From: Deltaproteobacteria bacterium | GTDB lineage: Bacteria > Desulfobacterota > Syntrophobacteria > BM002 | Assembly: GCA_019309045.1 (NCBI GenBank) | Contig: JAFDGZ010000014.1 | Coordinates: forward strand, 1-51,166 | DNA: 51,166 nt | Direction of reading: 5' to 3' | In this document: positions 7,436 through 17,575 of the stretch, in pieces | How the letters are laid out: every line of letters starts with the position of its first letter | How positions within the stretch are numbered: position 1 is the first letter of the stretch | Notes under the pieces: model-generated | Seen by the model: the letters and a program-made list of their open reading frames with translations, nothing else | Databases searched by the model: none | Told to the model about the DNA's origin: nothing | Program-made: the position numbers and the translations under genes

Positions 7436-10400
7436 TCAAGACAAAGCAGCCATTACCTGCGTGTTCAGCTGCCTGCGAGTAAAACCCATTAACCGAGCGC
7501 TTCCAGAAGGGCAGGCTGCAGCACAGGAGCCGCAACCTTTGCAAAGGGCACGGTTTACCTCTGAGATATGCAGGACATCGTTAAAAGTGATGGCCCCATA
7601 AGGGCAGACCTCTATGCATCCCATACATCCCGCACAGGTTTCAGGGTTGATCGTTGCAGTCAAGCCGCTGGTCAGCCAGACCTCTTTTGCCAAGACTCCC
7701 ATGGCTCTCGCTACCGTAGCCATGGCCTGCGTCAGTGATTCCTCGATGGACTTGGGATAGTGAGCCAGACCGCAGACGAAGATGCCCTCACTGGCAAAAT
7801 CCACCGGCCGCAGCTTGGCGTGGGCTTCCATAAAAAAACCCTCTTCATTGAGTGGAATTTTCAACATCCTGGCGAGTTCCTCCCCGGCTGCCGGCTCAAT
7901 GGCGCTGGCCAGGTTGACAAAATCAGGGTGTATGACAAAAGAACGCCCCAATACCTGATCAAAGATTTCCACTTCCAGGTCTCCGGCTGCTGTCATTCGC
8001 ACTTGGGGTTTGTTCTCCAGGTCATAACGGCTAAAAAGAATGCCCTTGCGCCGGGCTTCCTGGTAGAGACCTTCCCTGAAACCATAGGTGCGCAGATCTC
8101 TATAAAGAATATAGAGATCGATTTCAGGGTTGAGCTCTTTGATCTTCAGAGCAGTCTGCACACTATGGCTGCAGCATATGCGGCTGCAGTAAGGATGATC
8201 AGGCTGGCGCGACCCCACACACTGAATAAAGACACCGCATCGGCCATCAGTGAGAAGAGGATCACGGCCGGCAATGCGCTCATGGAGTTCGTGCCACAGG
8301 AATATTGCCGGGTGGCTGCCATAGAGATATTCTTTTGGCTGATAGGCAGCTCCTCCGGTTGCCAGGATGACCACACCATGATCTACGGTGATGGTTTCAC
8401 GTTTTGCGCCATTATCAACTAGAGTAGAACGAAAACTGCCGACAAAGCCACTGCAATAAACTAGTTCACTGTTCAGATGGATAGTAATCAGAGGGTGTTC
8501 TTCCACTTGTTGAATCATCTGCCGCAAAAAGGGCTGCACCTCTTTGCCCTCCCAGGTCCAATGAATCATGGCAGCCTGCCCCCCTAGTGCTCCCGACTTC
8601 TCCGCCAGGTGCACGTGATATCCAGCTCGAGCGATTGCCAGGGCTGCGTGCATGCCGGCAAGTCCACCACCAACCACTAGGGCCACGGGCGTAATAGGGA
8701 TCTTTTCCTCCCTCAAGGGTTCCAATAAACTGGCCTTGGCCACAGCCATTCGCACCAGATCCTTGGCCTTGTCGGTGGCAGCATCGGGATCATTTTGGTG
8801 CACCCAGGAATCCTGGTCTCGGATGTTTGCCATCTCAAAGAGATATCTGTTCAGACCGGCAGCCTTCAGTGTTTCCTGAAAAAGAGACTCATGGGTGCGT
8901 GGCGAGCACGACGCTACCACTACGCGGTTGAGATCGCGCTCTACAATGACCTGCCGCAGTTGTTCCTGGGCATCCTGAGAGCAGGAAAAGAGGTTTTCCT
9001 GGACATATACTACATGGGGAAGGGTCCTGGCGTACGCTGCCACCTCTGGCACGCGCACCACACTGCCGATATTGACGCCACAGTTGCAGACAAACACGCC
9101 GATGCGGGGCTTCTGGGAGGAAACGTCCCGCTCCTCAGGATAAGTTCTTGCCCGCACCAGAGTGCCTCGAGCCGGAGCAAGTGCAGTGGAGGCGGCACAG
9201 GCCGCAGCACTGGCCTCGATCACAGAGGAGGGAATGTCTTTAGGCTCCTGGAAGATGCCGCATACGAAGATGCCAGCTTGTGAAGTTGCCACGGGCTTCA
9301 ATGAACTGGTGGCACAGAAGCCATAGCTATTGAGGTCTACTCCCAGTTTCTCAGCAAGAGAAATCACCCCTGCAGGAGGACGAGTGCCTACAGAGAGAAT
9401 CAGCAAGTCGAAAACCTCTTCATGCAGTGTGCCTGCCTCGTCCACATAAGTGATGAGCAAGTTCTTGCTCTGTCGCTCCTGCTCAACGGAATGAACACGG
9501 GAGCGAATGAAGCGTATGCCGTGCTCTTGCCGGGCCCTCTGATAATATTTTTCAAAATCTTTGCCGTGGGTCCGCATGTCCATGAAAAAGATGGCCGCAT
9601 CCAGATGCTGGCGAGCATGCTCTTTGGCAATGACCGCCTGCTTTATGGCGTACATGCAGCAAACGCCAGAGCAGTAAGGGTTGTCACCTTGATTGATGTT
9701 CCTGGAGCCCACGCATTGCAGCCAGGCGATGCTTCTCGGTTCATCGAGATCATAAGGACGCATGAGATGGCCTTTATAAGGCCCGCCGGCACTCAAGACT
9801 CGTTCGAACTCCATGCTGGTGATCACATTGGGGAAATGAGCATAGTTGTACGTATCAAAGGCTGTGGGTTTGAAGAACTCGCTGCCCGGTGCCAGGACAA
9901 TGGCACCCACACTGATGCAGCTTTCCCTTGTTTGATCACTGTAGCGGATGGCTTTGGCTAGACAGATTTTTTCACACAAACCGCAGCCTATACAGCTTTC
10001 ACGGTCAATGGCGTAAGAGAGTGGCACAGCCTGGGGCAGTTTGATATAGGCAGCTTTACGGTGACTCAACCCCTCATTGAACTCGCTGACTGCAGTAACA
10101 GGGCAGTGATCCTTGCACAAACCGCAGCCTGTACAACGATCAGGGTCAACATATCGAGGTCGATGGCTAAGGGTGACAGAGAAATTTCCCGCCTTGCCGG
10201 AGATGTTGGCGACCTCGGTTAGGGTGAGCAAGTCGATGTTGAGATGGCGGCCGACCTCGACCAGCTTGGGCGAGATAATTCACATGGCGCACTCGTTTGT
10301 GGGAAAGGTCTTGTCCAACTGGGACATAAGGCCGCCGATGGCAGGTCCTTTTTCCACCAGATAGACTTTGTAACCGCAATCGGCCAGATCCAGGGCAGCC

Positions 10401-10471
10401 TGCATACCGGCAATGCCCCCGCCCACCACCATGACCGAGCCCACCATGGTTGCTTCACCTTTTGCTGCCAT
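7436..10471 (-). CDS. hdrA: Tandem-fused HdrA flavoprotein, selenoprotein (Sec64)
   Basis: A 1011-residue protein with an in-frame UGA at 10280-10282. Domains: FAD motif GGGIAG (17-22); FPTNECAM-Sec-IISPK, where relatives have Cys, at residue 64; two [4Fe-4S] motifs (113-170); CCMYA segment (about 270); a second cysteine domain starting [10 protein letters not shown] (about 456); second FAD motif GGGLAG (about 600); and two C-terminal [4Fe-4S] motifs (about 945-990). This is effectively two HdrA units in one chain, longer than methanogen HdrA. HdrA is the flavin-bifurcating centre of Hdr complexes, and Sec-containing HdrA is known in methanococci. The start has a GAGAGG site, and mvhD follows after 17 bp. 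The exact role of Sec is inferred. Confidence 0.92.
10248..10263 (-). promoter_or_regulatory. SECIS-like hairpin of hdrA (Sec64)
   Basis: UGGUCG and CGGCCG pair around the loop AGGU (six pairs including two G-U), with the loop starting 23 nt after the UGA. The identical 16-nt hairpin occurs at the same distance in the other Sec hdrA. In the two Cys-type hdrA genes the same codons are used differently and the stem is lost. Confidence 0.65.
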
Positions 10472-10565
10472 TGTCTCTACCTCTCTTTTACAGGGTGCTC
10501 TGGGTCTACAAGTTTCTGATCTACTCGGATATTAAATCAAGACTGGCGTCAAGGAACCTGGCCTC

Positions 10566-11321
10566 TCAACAGCCGGCAAATGTGGGAGTTCTTCCCCTAT
10601 AGCCGTGCAGTACAACCTGGCCCTGATTCTCCATCTCCACTAACAGAGTGGCGACATTTTGAACGCCGAGTCTGGTACGGCTGTCAATCTCCCGGACCGA
10701 TAGCGGACCTTGTTGCAGGCTGGTCCGAATCAAGCTTTTCTTGAATTCATTGCAGAAAGTTTCCCGGATCAGGGTTTTGTAATCTTGCAGTTGAACTTTT
10801 TCTCCGTAGACATTCTGTTGTTGGGTAAGTTGATGCTGCATTCCCAGAAGCCAGCGTACAGTTTCACACTCCAGAGTGCTGTAGACTGCCTCGAGCGTGC
10901 TCTTATGGCGATCCGCATCAAAAGGGCCGAGGTTCGTGAGCACGAGATCGGTCAACTCCCTCACAGTTTCTGCAAAACGTTGTCCTTCAGCTGACGAGAT
11001 CCACCGCAATTGGAGACGTTCCCGGCCAATTCCAGCACAGTCAAGCAGTTCCTGGGTTGCCTGCATCTTTATTTCCGCGTGTTGATTACCATCCAGGTAA
11101 TGACACTCGCCAGGATGTCACCCGGAGACCAAGACAGCGTCGCAACCTGCTTGCAGTGCCTTTACGATGAAAATGGGGTCAACCCGGCCCGAACACATGG
11201 TGCGGATGACCCGGATGCCGGGAGGATACTGCAGGCGGGAGACCCCTGCCAGATCGGCGCCGGCATAGGCGCACCAGTTGCAGAGAAATGCCAAGATCTT
11301 GGGTTTGAAACTGTTGCTCAT
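10566..11321 (-). CDS. mvhD: MvhD-type subunit with C-terminal winged-helix tail, selenoprotein (Sec68)
   Basis: 251 residues read through the in-frame UGA at 11118-11120. The N-terminal MvhD domain has [13 protein letters not shown], and the UGA stands in VSG[14 protein letters not shown] where relatives have Cys. After the MvhD domain (to about residue 150) the chain continues with a helical linker and a winged-helix-like segment ([20 protein letters not shown], about 215-235), also found in the copy at 25596-26354. The ATG at 11321 follows AGGAG by 7 nt. It lies between two Sec hdrA genes in one operon. The MvhD part probably passes electrons to HdrA; the tail could be a docking or DNA-binding module. 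Confidence 0.88.
11085..11101 (-). promoter_or_regulatory. SECIS-like hairpin of second mvhD
   Basis: A perfect 6-bp stem AUUACC/GGUAAU with loop UGGAU starts 23 nt after the UGA at 11118-11120, with G in the second loop position. The stem sequence is the same as in two other mvhD genes of the window, while the loop differs. Confidence 0.78.
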
Positions 11322-11373
11322 TTTGTTTCTCCTGGACAAGAGCATCTGTGGGTTGCACGGGACAGTTGTCCTG

Positions 11374-14300
11374 CTATACTGCGGCTATAATTGCCATCAG
11401 CTGGCTGTCTCTGAAATGGAGCATGTCAATGGCTTTCTCTGGACAGGAGGAAGCACAGAGACCGCAGCCCTTGCAGGACGCCGCGATGTTTACAGCCCGA
11501 AACCCCACCCCGGCAATTTCCTCGAGCTCCATCGCGCCGAAAGGACAAAGCGTCTGACACAAACCGCAGCCAATGCACTTTTCCTGATCAATCGAGGAGA
11601 CAATAGGCTCAACAGTGACGAATTGCTTGGCAAGAATAGTGGCTGCCCTGGCTGCTGCAGCTTGGGCCTGGGCGATGCTCTCCTCCAGCGGTTTGGGGTA
11701 ATGGGCCATCCCACAGAGAAACACACCATCAGTGGCAAAATCCACTGGTCTCAGCTTCATGTGAGCTTCCAGAAAAAACTTGTCATTATTGAGCGGCACC
11801 TTGAATAGTTGCGCCACCCTTTCATGGTCCTCAGGATAGATTGCTGTGGCCAGGTTGAGGAAATCTGCCTCGATAGTAACAGGCAGCCCCAGGACATGAT
11901 CGGTAACCGTGATCCGCAAAAATTTGCCGCCATCGGGGCCTGTTGCTTCTTGCACCACTGGTTTATTTTCCAGCTGATAGCGAACGAAGATCACTCCCTG
12001 TTTTCTGGCCTCAGTATAGAGATCTTCCCGCGGGCCATAGGTGCGCAGGTCACGATAGAGTACGAACACCTGCAGTTCAGGTTTCATTTCCTTGAGTTTG
12101 ATTGCCATCTGCACGGAATGAGTACAGCAGATCTTGGAACAGTAAGGTCTGGCCGGTTCCCGAGAACCAACGCACTGGATAAAGGCTGCTGCCTTGGCCT
12201 GCTGGACCATTTCGGGGTTATTGCTAATGGCGGCTTCCAGTTCGTGCCAGCAGAAAACGAGATCACTTTTCTTATAAAGATATTCGTCCGGTTCGAGCGC
12301 CCTGGCTCCCGTGGCAATAATGGCTACCCCATGGTCAATCTTTCTGTTTCCGTGTGGGGTAACTATGGTGCTCAAGAAATTGCCTACGAAGCCTTTTACC
12401 TCAATGATCTCAGCAGAAGTGAATACCTCGATTTTCGGATGCGATTGTACTTGGTACACCAGATTAGCAACAAAAGAAGAAACATCTTCACCCTTCCAGG
12501 TGGTTCTCATCTGCAGGGCGTGCCCGCCAAGTTGCTCTTTTTTCTCCACAAGGTAGCTCTTGAACCCCTGTTCGGCCAGGCTGAGGGCAGAGGTCATGCC
12601 GGCAACACCTCCACCAATTACCAGGGCGCTGGGTGTAATGGCAACCAGTTCTTCTTGCAGGGGCTCCAGCAGCGCCGCCCGGGCCACTGCCATGCGCACC
12701 AGATCCTTGGCCTTTTCGGTGGCAGCATCCGGATCATCCTGGTGCACCCAAGAGTTCTGGTCGCGGATGTTCGTCATCTCGAGGAGAAAGGGGTTGAGGC
12801 CGGCCGTCTTGAGAGTTTCTTGGAAGAGGGGTTCATGGGTCCGGGGTGAACAAGCAGCCACCACCACCCGATTGAGTCTTTTGTCAATGATTACCTGGCG
12901 CAGCTGCTCCTGGACATCCTGGGAGCAGGAAAAGAGGTTTTCCTCCACGTGGATCACATGGGCAAGACTGGCGGCATAGTTTACTACCTCAGCGACTCGC
13001 ACTACTCTCCCGATGTTGACGCCGCAGTTGCATACAAATACCCCTATTCTGGGTGGCCTTGCCGCAACATCCTGTTCCTCTGGAAAGGATTTTTCCTGAA
13101 CCAGGCTGCCTCGAGCCGACGCCAGTGCAGTAGAGGCGGCACAGGCAGCAGCGCTGGCCTCAGTTACCGAGGAGGGGATATCCCTGGGCCCCAGAAAGGA
13201 ACCACAAGCGTATATTCCAGGCATTGAGGTGCTGACCGGAGTAAAGGAACTGGTTACGGCAAAATGATAGTTGTCTAGAGCAATTCCCAACTTGTCAGCC
13301 AGTTTCCTAGCTGAGGTCGAGGTTTCCAGCCCCACGGAGAGCACCACCATATCAAAGCTCTCTTCATGGAGTCCACCTCGGTCGTCCACATAAGTAATGA
13401 GCAGGTCGTCGCTGCCGGGCTTCTGGGCAACGCTGTGGATCCGACTGCGAATGAAGCGCACACCATGCTCTTGACGGGCTTGTTCAAAGTACCTGTCGAA
13501 GTCCTTGCCGTAAGTGCGCATGTCCATGAAAAATATGGTGGTGTCGAGATGTGTTGCACTGTGTTCTTTGGCGACAATCGCCTGCTTGACTGCGTACATA
13601 CAGCAAACTGCCGAGCAGTAGCCATTGCTGCAGCGGTGCATGTCTCTTGAACCCACGCACTGGAGCCAGGCAATGCGGTTTGGTTCCTGGTGATCCGAGG
13701 GGCGTACCAGCTGACCATGGAAAGGACCCGAGGCACAGAGGATTCGTTCTAGCTCCAGACTGGTCAAAACATTCCGATGGTCATTGTAACCGTGGATATT
13801 GGCTATGGCTGGATTGAAGACGGTGGAACCTGTGGCCAATATTATGGCTCCGGCCCGCAGGGTGAACTGCTGCTCCTGCTCTTGGAAATTGATAGCGCCA
13901 TTGGGGCAGAATTTTTCACAGGCTCGACACTTGCCTTTTTTGACAAAATAGAGGCAAGTTTTGGGGTCTATGACGTATTTGAGTGGTACAGCTTGAGGAT
14001 ACTGCAGATAAATTGCTTTGTGCCGGCTCAAACCCGCGTCGTACTCACTGGTTACCTTTTTGGGACACTTTTCAGCGCACAGGCCGCAGGCCACACATTT
14101 TGCCTGATCCACATAGCGGGGAAGCTGCCTGAGTGTAATGGCAAAATTTCCCACTTTGCCAGAAACAGACTCAACTTCTGCGAGAGTGAACAGCTCTATG
14201 TTCAGATGACGGCCGACCTCGACCAGTTTGGGCGACAGAATTCACATGGAGCACTCATTTGTGGGGAAAGTCTTGTCGAGTCTGGCCATCAGTCCACCGA

Positions 14301-14433
14301 TTGCCGGACCTTGCTCTACTAGAAAAACCTTGAATCCAGAGTTTGCCAGATCTAGGGCAGCTTGTATTCCAGAGATGCCCCCTCCAACAATCAGTACTGA
14401 GCCATAGATTGAAGAAAAGGTGGTAGGTTGCAT
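11374..14433 (-). CDS. hdrA: Tandem-fused HdrA flavoprotein, selenoprotein (Sec64)
   Basis: A 1019-residue paralogue of the 7436-10471 protein with the same two-unit layout: FAD motif GGGISG (18-23); FPTNECSM-Sec-ILSPK with UGA at 14242-14244; ferredoxin-like motifs [12 protein letters not shown] and CRACEKFCP; a CCMYA segment; the [10 protein letters not shown] domain; a second FAD motif GGGVAG; and C-terminal [12 protein letters not shown] and [12 protein letters not shown]. Its second ferredoxin motif has an insertion ([17 protein letters not shown]) shared with the HdrA at 26372-29470, pairing these two as one subtype. The ATG at 14433 follows AGGAG. It is the first large gene after the 14704-14733 promoter and is followed after 52 bp by mvhD. 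Confidence 0.92.
14210..14225 (-). promoter_or_regulatory. SECIS-like hairpin of second Sec hdrA
   Basis: The same UGGUCG-AGGU-CGGCCG hairpin as at 10248-10263, starting 17 nt after the UGA at 14242-14244, with the loop at 23 nt. Flanking codons differ between the two genes while the hairpin is identical. Confidence 0.65.
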
Positions 14434-14879
14434 GGTGCACTCCTGGCTGTTTCTTCATGAGGTTTAGCGGGGGTATACTTGAACGCCATGGTCAGCCCCT
14501 AATTGTCAGCGTTTCCGGGTGATGTATTCTGGTCAGGTGGTGCTGATGGGATGTTGAGCAGGAACTCAGAAGGAGAAGAGGGGCTATTAGCAGCCGTCTA
14601 GTAGCGAACAGTCAGCAGAACCGCAAGCTGCAGCAGGCAGAGCTGGAGGTTGTACTCAAGTCGACAACACTTGCTGCAAGAAGCTGATTGACATCGTAGG
14701 CTCATAATATATAAAGTCACCTGCCAGTGTCAAGAATGCTAGCACAGGTTTGATTCAGCCCATTTGCTATCAGTGGCTGTAAGGTGAGGCGCGTATCGCT
14801 GATTTACCTGTGTCGCACCGCTTTTGCTTTGCGACCACCGGCGGATAACTCGACTATTTTCTCCCTGGGCCGGGACAAT
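14434..14879. other. Leader region of the Sec hdrA-mvhD operon
   Basis: 446 bp without a gene. It holds the promoter at 14704-14733, leaving about 270 nt of untranslated leader before the hdrA ATG at 14433. That is long enough for a regulatory RNA structure, but I recognise no known riboswitch. Confidence 0.5.
14704..14733 (-). promoter_or_regulatory. Sigma-70-type promoter of the Sec hdrA-mvhD operon
   Basis: On the minus strand a perfect -35 box TTGACA (14728-14733) is followed by TATTAT (14704-14709, 18-bp spacer) or the overlapping TATATT (16-bp spacer). It points toward the hdrA start at 14433. Confidence 0.6.
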
Positions 14880-15236
14880 TCAGCTCAAAATCTGTCTTAC
14901 TTTTTCTTCTAGTTTCCGACGATCGATGGGTTTTATGCAGTAGTCATCCGCACCAAGCTCCGCACTTTCAGCTGCAGTCTCATGAGTGGGATATCCTGTC
15001 AACATGATCACTTTTAGATCTGGACGTATCTGCTTCATTTGATTTAGGACGTGAACACCGCTTTGCTTCCGGAGCTTTATGTCCAAAATAGCGAGATCGA
15101 CAGGTTCTGAGCGCACGTAATCGATAGCCTCGTCTTCGTCTGTGAAGCCCACGGTCTGGTATCCTTTCTTGTTCAGAATTTTCTGGATAGCCTTGACCGC
15201 CTCCCAAACATCATCCAGGACTAAAATCGTTGCCAC
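14880..15236 (-). CDS. Single-domain response regulator
   Basis: A 118-residue receiver with acidic residues D8-D9 (LVLDDV), phosphoacceptor D52 (LAILDIKL) and the lysine in CIKPIDR. No output domain. The start is GTG at 15236, behind AAGGAGGG with a 4-nt spacer. It is a close paralogue of the receiver at 3123-3509. It lies upstream of the Sec hdrA-mvhD operon on the same strand but is separated by a promoter, so it may be transcribed separately. It diverges from cooC. A partner kinase is not obvious; the kinase at 3514-6036 is a candidate. Confidence 0.9.
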   Translation of the reverse strand: MATILVLDDVWEAVKAIQKILNKKGYQTVGFTDEDEAIDYVRSEPVDLAILDIKLRKQSGVHVLNQMKQIRPDLKVIMLTGYPTHETAAESAELGADDYCIKPIDRRKLEEKVRQILS

Positions 15237-15677
15237 AATGCCCTCCTTCTACAAAGTTTTTCCTGTCACCCTTATGTTGTCTCGAGTTGAGCGATGCGGT
15301 ATTGGAGAAGCCGGGCGAATTCATAGAAACGACCCGTAGTAATTGGTTGTCAGGCAGGTCTCAGAAGCTCTGCTAGCAGATGTCCATTGCAGCGCGCTAG
15401 AATGGTGCTCCAGCAGGAACCGAGAAAGTTTTCTGCATCCTTTTCCGAAAGATCGCTCAGTCTGGTGACCTTAATCTATCACCATGAAACGGTTGTCTGC
15501 AAGGGGGACAGCTGTTGAAATGGATCAACGCCATTCAGATGGCTTGGGCTGCTTGCAGAGAGAGACAGAGAGCATTCCATTGACATAGCTGGGAGGAACA
15601 CTTAAGATTTAACCTCATGGACGATATACGTGAAGCAGTATCTGACAAAATGATGGACGTTGAATCGAGGGCTTTTT
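15237..15677. other. Intergenic region between divergent receiver gene and cooC
   Basis: 441 bp with no convincing gene. The right end carries the cooC promoter (15580-15608). Nothing else recognisable was found. Confidence 0.5.
15580..15608 (+). promoter_or_regulatory. Sigma-70-type promoter of cooC
   Basis: A perfect -35 box TTGACA (15580-15585), an exact 17-bp spacer and TAAGAT (15603-15608) lie 69 bp before the cooC ATG. Confidence 0.6.
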
Positions 15678-16436
15678 ATGCTGAAGAAAAAAGGCTACAC
15701 AATAGCTTTTGCTGGTAAAGGTGGCACTGGCAAGACTACCCTTGCCGGGCTCATGGTGCGCTTCCTCAAGGAGCACGACATGGTGCCCATACTTGCAGTT
15801 GATGCAGATTCCAATACCAATTTCAACGAGGTGCTGGGTCTCACTGTGGAGGAAACCCTGGGACATGCCCGCGAGCAAATGCGCAAAGACGTTCCCGTGG
15901 GTATAACCAAGGACATGTGGATGGAGATGAAGGTAGAACAGTCCCTGGTAGAGGCCAACGGCTTTGATCTCATCGCCATGGGCCAGCCTGAGGGGCCCGG
16001 GTGCTACTGCGCTGCCAACAATCTGTTGAGCAGATTCATAGATCGCCTGGTGAGCAACTATGCCTATCTGGTTGTGGACAACGAAGCCGGCATGGAGCAT
16101 TTCAGTCGGCTCACTACCAAGGACATCGATCTGCTCATGGTGGTCTCCGACCCCAGTCGCCGAGGCGTGCTGTCTGCCATGCGGATCTTCGAATTGGTTG
16201 ACGGACTGACCCTGCGGGTGGGTCGAAAGTTTCTGCTGATCAACCAGTATCGTAATGGGCTGCCACCTCTCGTTGCTGAACAGATTCAGACTCTGGGCCA
16301 CGAGGCAGTGATGACGGTACCGGAAGACGATCTTATTCGGCAATTCGATCTGGAAGGCAAACCTACAGTGCAACTGCCGCCTGAATCCGCGGCCTGGCAG
16401 GCGGCAAAAGAGATCTATGCCAAACTGCTTTTATAG
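15678..16436 (+). CDS. cooC: CooC/AcsF-type nickel-insertion ATPase for CO dehydrogenase
   Basis: A 252-residue MinD/SIMIBI-class ATPase. It has the deviant Walker A loop GKGGTGKTT (about 13-21), VDADSNTN as the switch region, and GPGCYCAAN with the CxC motif (about 107-109) that binds metal at the dimer interface in known CooC. CooC hydrolyses ATP to help insert nickel into the C-cluster of CO dehydrogenase; the related AcsF serves acetyl-CoA synthase. No cdh/acs genes are in the window, but it fits the Wood-Ljungdahl context of metF/metV. The ATG at 15678 follows CGAGGG with 6 nt spacing; a TTG at 15660 is less likely. A 7-bp hairpin without a T-run lies just past the stop (16438-16461). 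Confidence 0.88.
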   Translation: MLKKKGYTIAFAGKGGTGKTTLAGLMVRFLKEHDMVPILAVDADSNTNFNEVLGLTVEETLGHAREQMRKDVPVGITKDMWMEMKVEQSLVEANGFDLIAMGQPEGPGCYCAANNLLSRFIDRLVSNYAYLVVDNEAGMEHFSRLTTKDIDLLMVVSDPSRRGVLSAMRIFELVDGLTLRVGRKFLLINQYRNGLPPLVAEQIQTLGHEAVMTVPEDDLIRQFDLEGKPTVQLPPESAAWQAAKEIYAKLLL

Positions 16437-16579
16437 TCTGCATGTTTCACTAGGCATGCAGGGGCGGGCCGGCGACTGCTGACAACGAAAGGATGTACTT
16501 CTAGATTGACAGCGCAAGACTGCAGGTGAGATGCATGCATTGTTACCATAAGAACCAAAGAGCATGAAGGAGCGGCAGA

Positions 16580-17188
16580 ATGCGAGTCAAAATTCAGAGG
16601 GCGATTCTCAGTGTCACTGACAAATCAGGTCTGGTGCCTTTTGCCAGATCTCTAGGTGAGATGGCTGTGGAAATTCTTTCTACTGGCGGTACTGCCAGGC
16701 AGTTGCGTGAGGGAGGCATAGAGGTTCGCGACATTTCAGATTTTACTGGCTTCCCAGAGATGCTGGACGGCAGGGTCAAGACGCTGCATCCTAAGGTACA
16801 CGCCGGCATCCTGGCTCAGCGGGACAACCCGGCTCACATGCAAACCATGGCCGAGCATGATTTGCACCCTATCGACATGGTGGTCGTTAATCTGTACGCC
16901 TTTGAAAAGGCCGTAGCTCGGCAAGGTTGTACTCTGGAGGAAGCCGTAGAGAACATTGACATTGGCGGCCCCACCCTGCTCAGGGCTGCAGCCAAGAACT
17001 ATCGACACGTGGCAGTGGTGGTGGATCCAGCTGACTATGACGGCATTATTGCAGAAATGAGAGCAAATGACGGCGCCCTAAGCTTGGAGAGCCGTTTCAA
17101 ACTGGCCAAAAAGGTATTTCGGCTCACTCATGAATATGATGGGGCCATTAGCAGATATTTGGAGAAGGTGCAGCCGGATATCCCCTGA
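16580..17188 (+). CDS. purH: Stand-alone IMP cyclohydrolase (PurH N-terminal domain)
   Basis: A 202-residue protein matching only the MGS-like IMP cyclohydrolase domain of PurH, which closes FAICAR to IMP in the last step of purine synthesis. Typical motifs are ILSTGGTARQLREGG (about 34-48), LDGRVKTLHPKVHAGIL (about 62-78), NLYAFEKAVA, and NIDIGGPTLLRAAAKNY (about 126-142). The AICAR transformylase domain of the usual roughly 520-residue PurH is absent, and the protein ends at a natural stop, so the transformylase must be encoded elsewhere. The ATG follows GGAG by 7 nt. It lies 143 bp after cooC on the same strand. Confidence 0.88.
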   Translation: MRVKIQRAILSVTDKSGLVPFARSLGEMAVEILSTGGTARQLREGGIEVRDISDFTGFPEMLDGRVKTLHPKVHAGILAQRDNPAHMQTMAEHDLHPIDMVVVNLYAFEKAVARQGCTLEEAVENIDIGGPTLLRAAAKNYRHVAVVVDPADYDGIIAEMRANDGALSLESRFKLAKKVFRLTHEYDGAISRYLEKVQPDIP

Positions 17189-17229
17189 CAGGGGCAGCGC
17201 TAGTCGGCCTCTCCATCCGCGTGACCGCT

Positions 17230-17314
17230 GGGTAATTTGGTATCATAAGGGAAAGAATGCCTCATATTTGATGTAATGCAAGCAAATCAACTAATTATCA
17301 AGCGTTTTGTTTAC
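17230..17314 (+). promoter_or_regulatory. Two-box regulatory module upstream of the first CCG selenoprotein
   Basis: GGGTAATTTGGTATC (17230-17244) and TTTTGTTTAC (17305-17314) recur with identical sequence and an identical 75-bp offset at 38125-38139 and 38200-38209, upstream of the other CCG selenoprotein operon. The DNA between the boxes is poorly conserved. This points to a shared promoter or regulator binding region. Apart from this, the 387-bp gap 17189-17575 holds nothing I recognise. Confidence 0.6.
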
Positions 17315-17575
17315 TAGATGGGAGGTTCCTTCCGTCAGATGCTCGACGGCTTTTCTGGTGATTTCTCTGTATCTCCTTGATTTTTCTGAATTTCTATATT
17401 TTGTTCTGTCCGGCATGGTGTTTGCTCCTCACCCAGAAAGGGCAGTGCTGCTATCTTGGCAAGCAGGGGTTTGGGTGATTGATGGAACCTCTGGCCTGCC
17501 CCTGGTTCGACCACGACATGCCGGCGTGCTGGCATCCCGTCGAGTTTGTTGCCAGAGTCGGGGAGGAGGATACTT

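Noticed and set aside
16438-16461. CTGCATG/CATGCAG hairpin after cooC as a terminator
   Set aside because: No T-run follows; the next bases are GC-rich.
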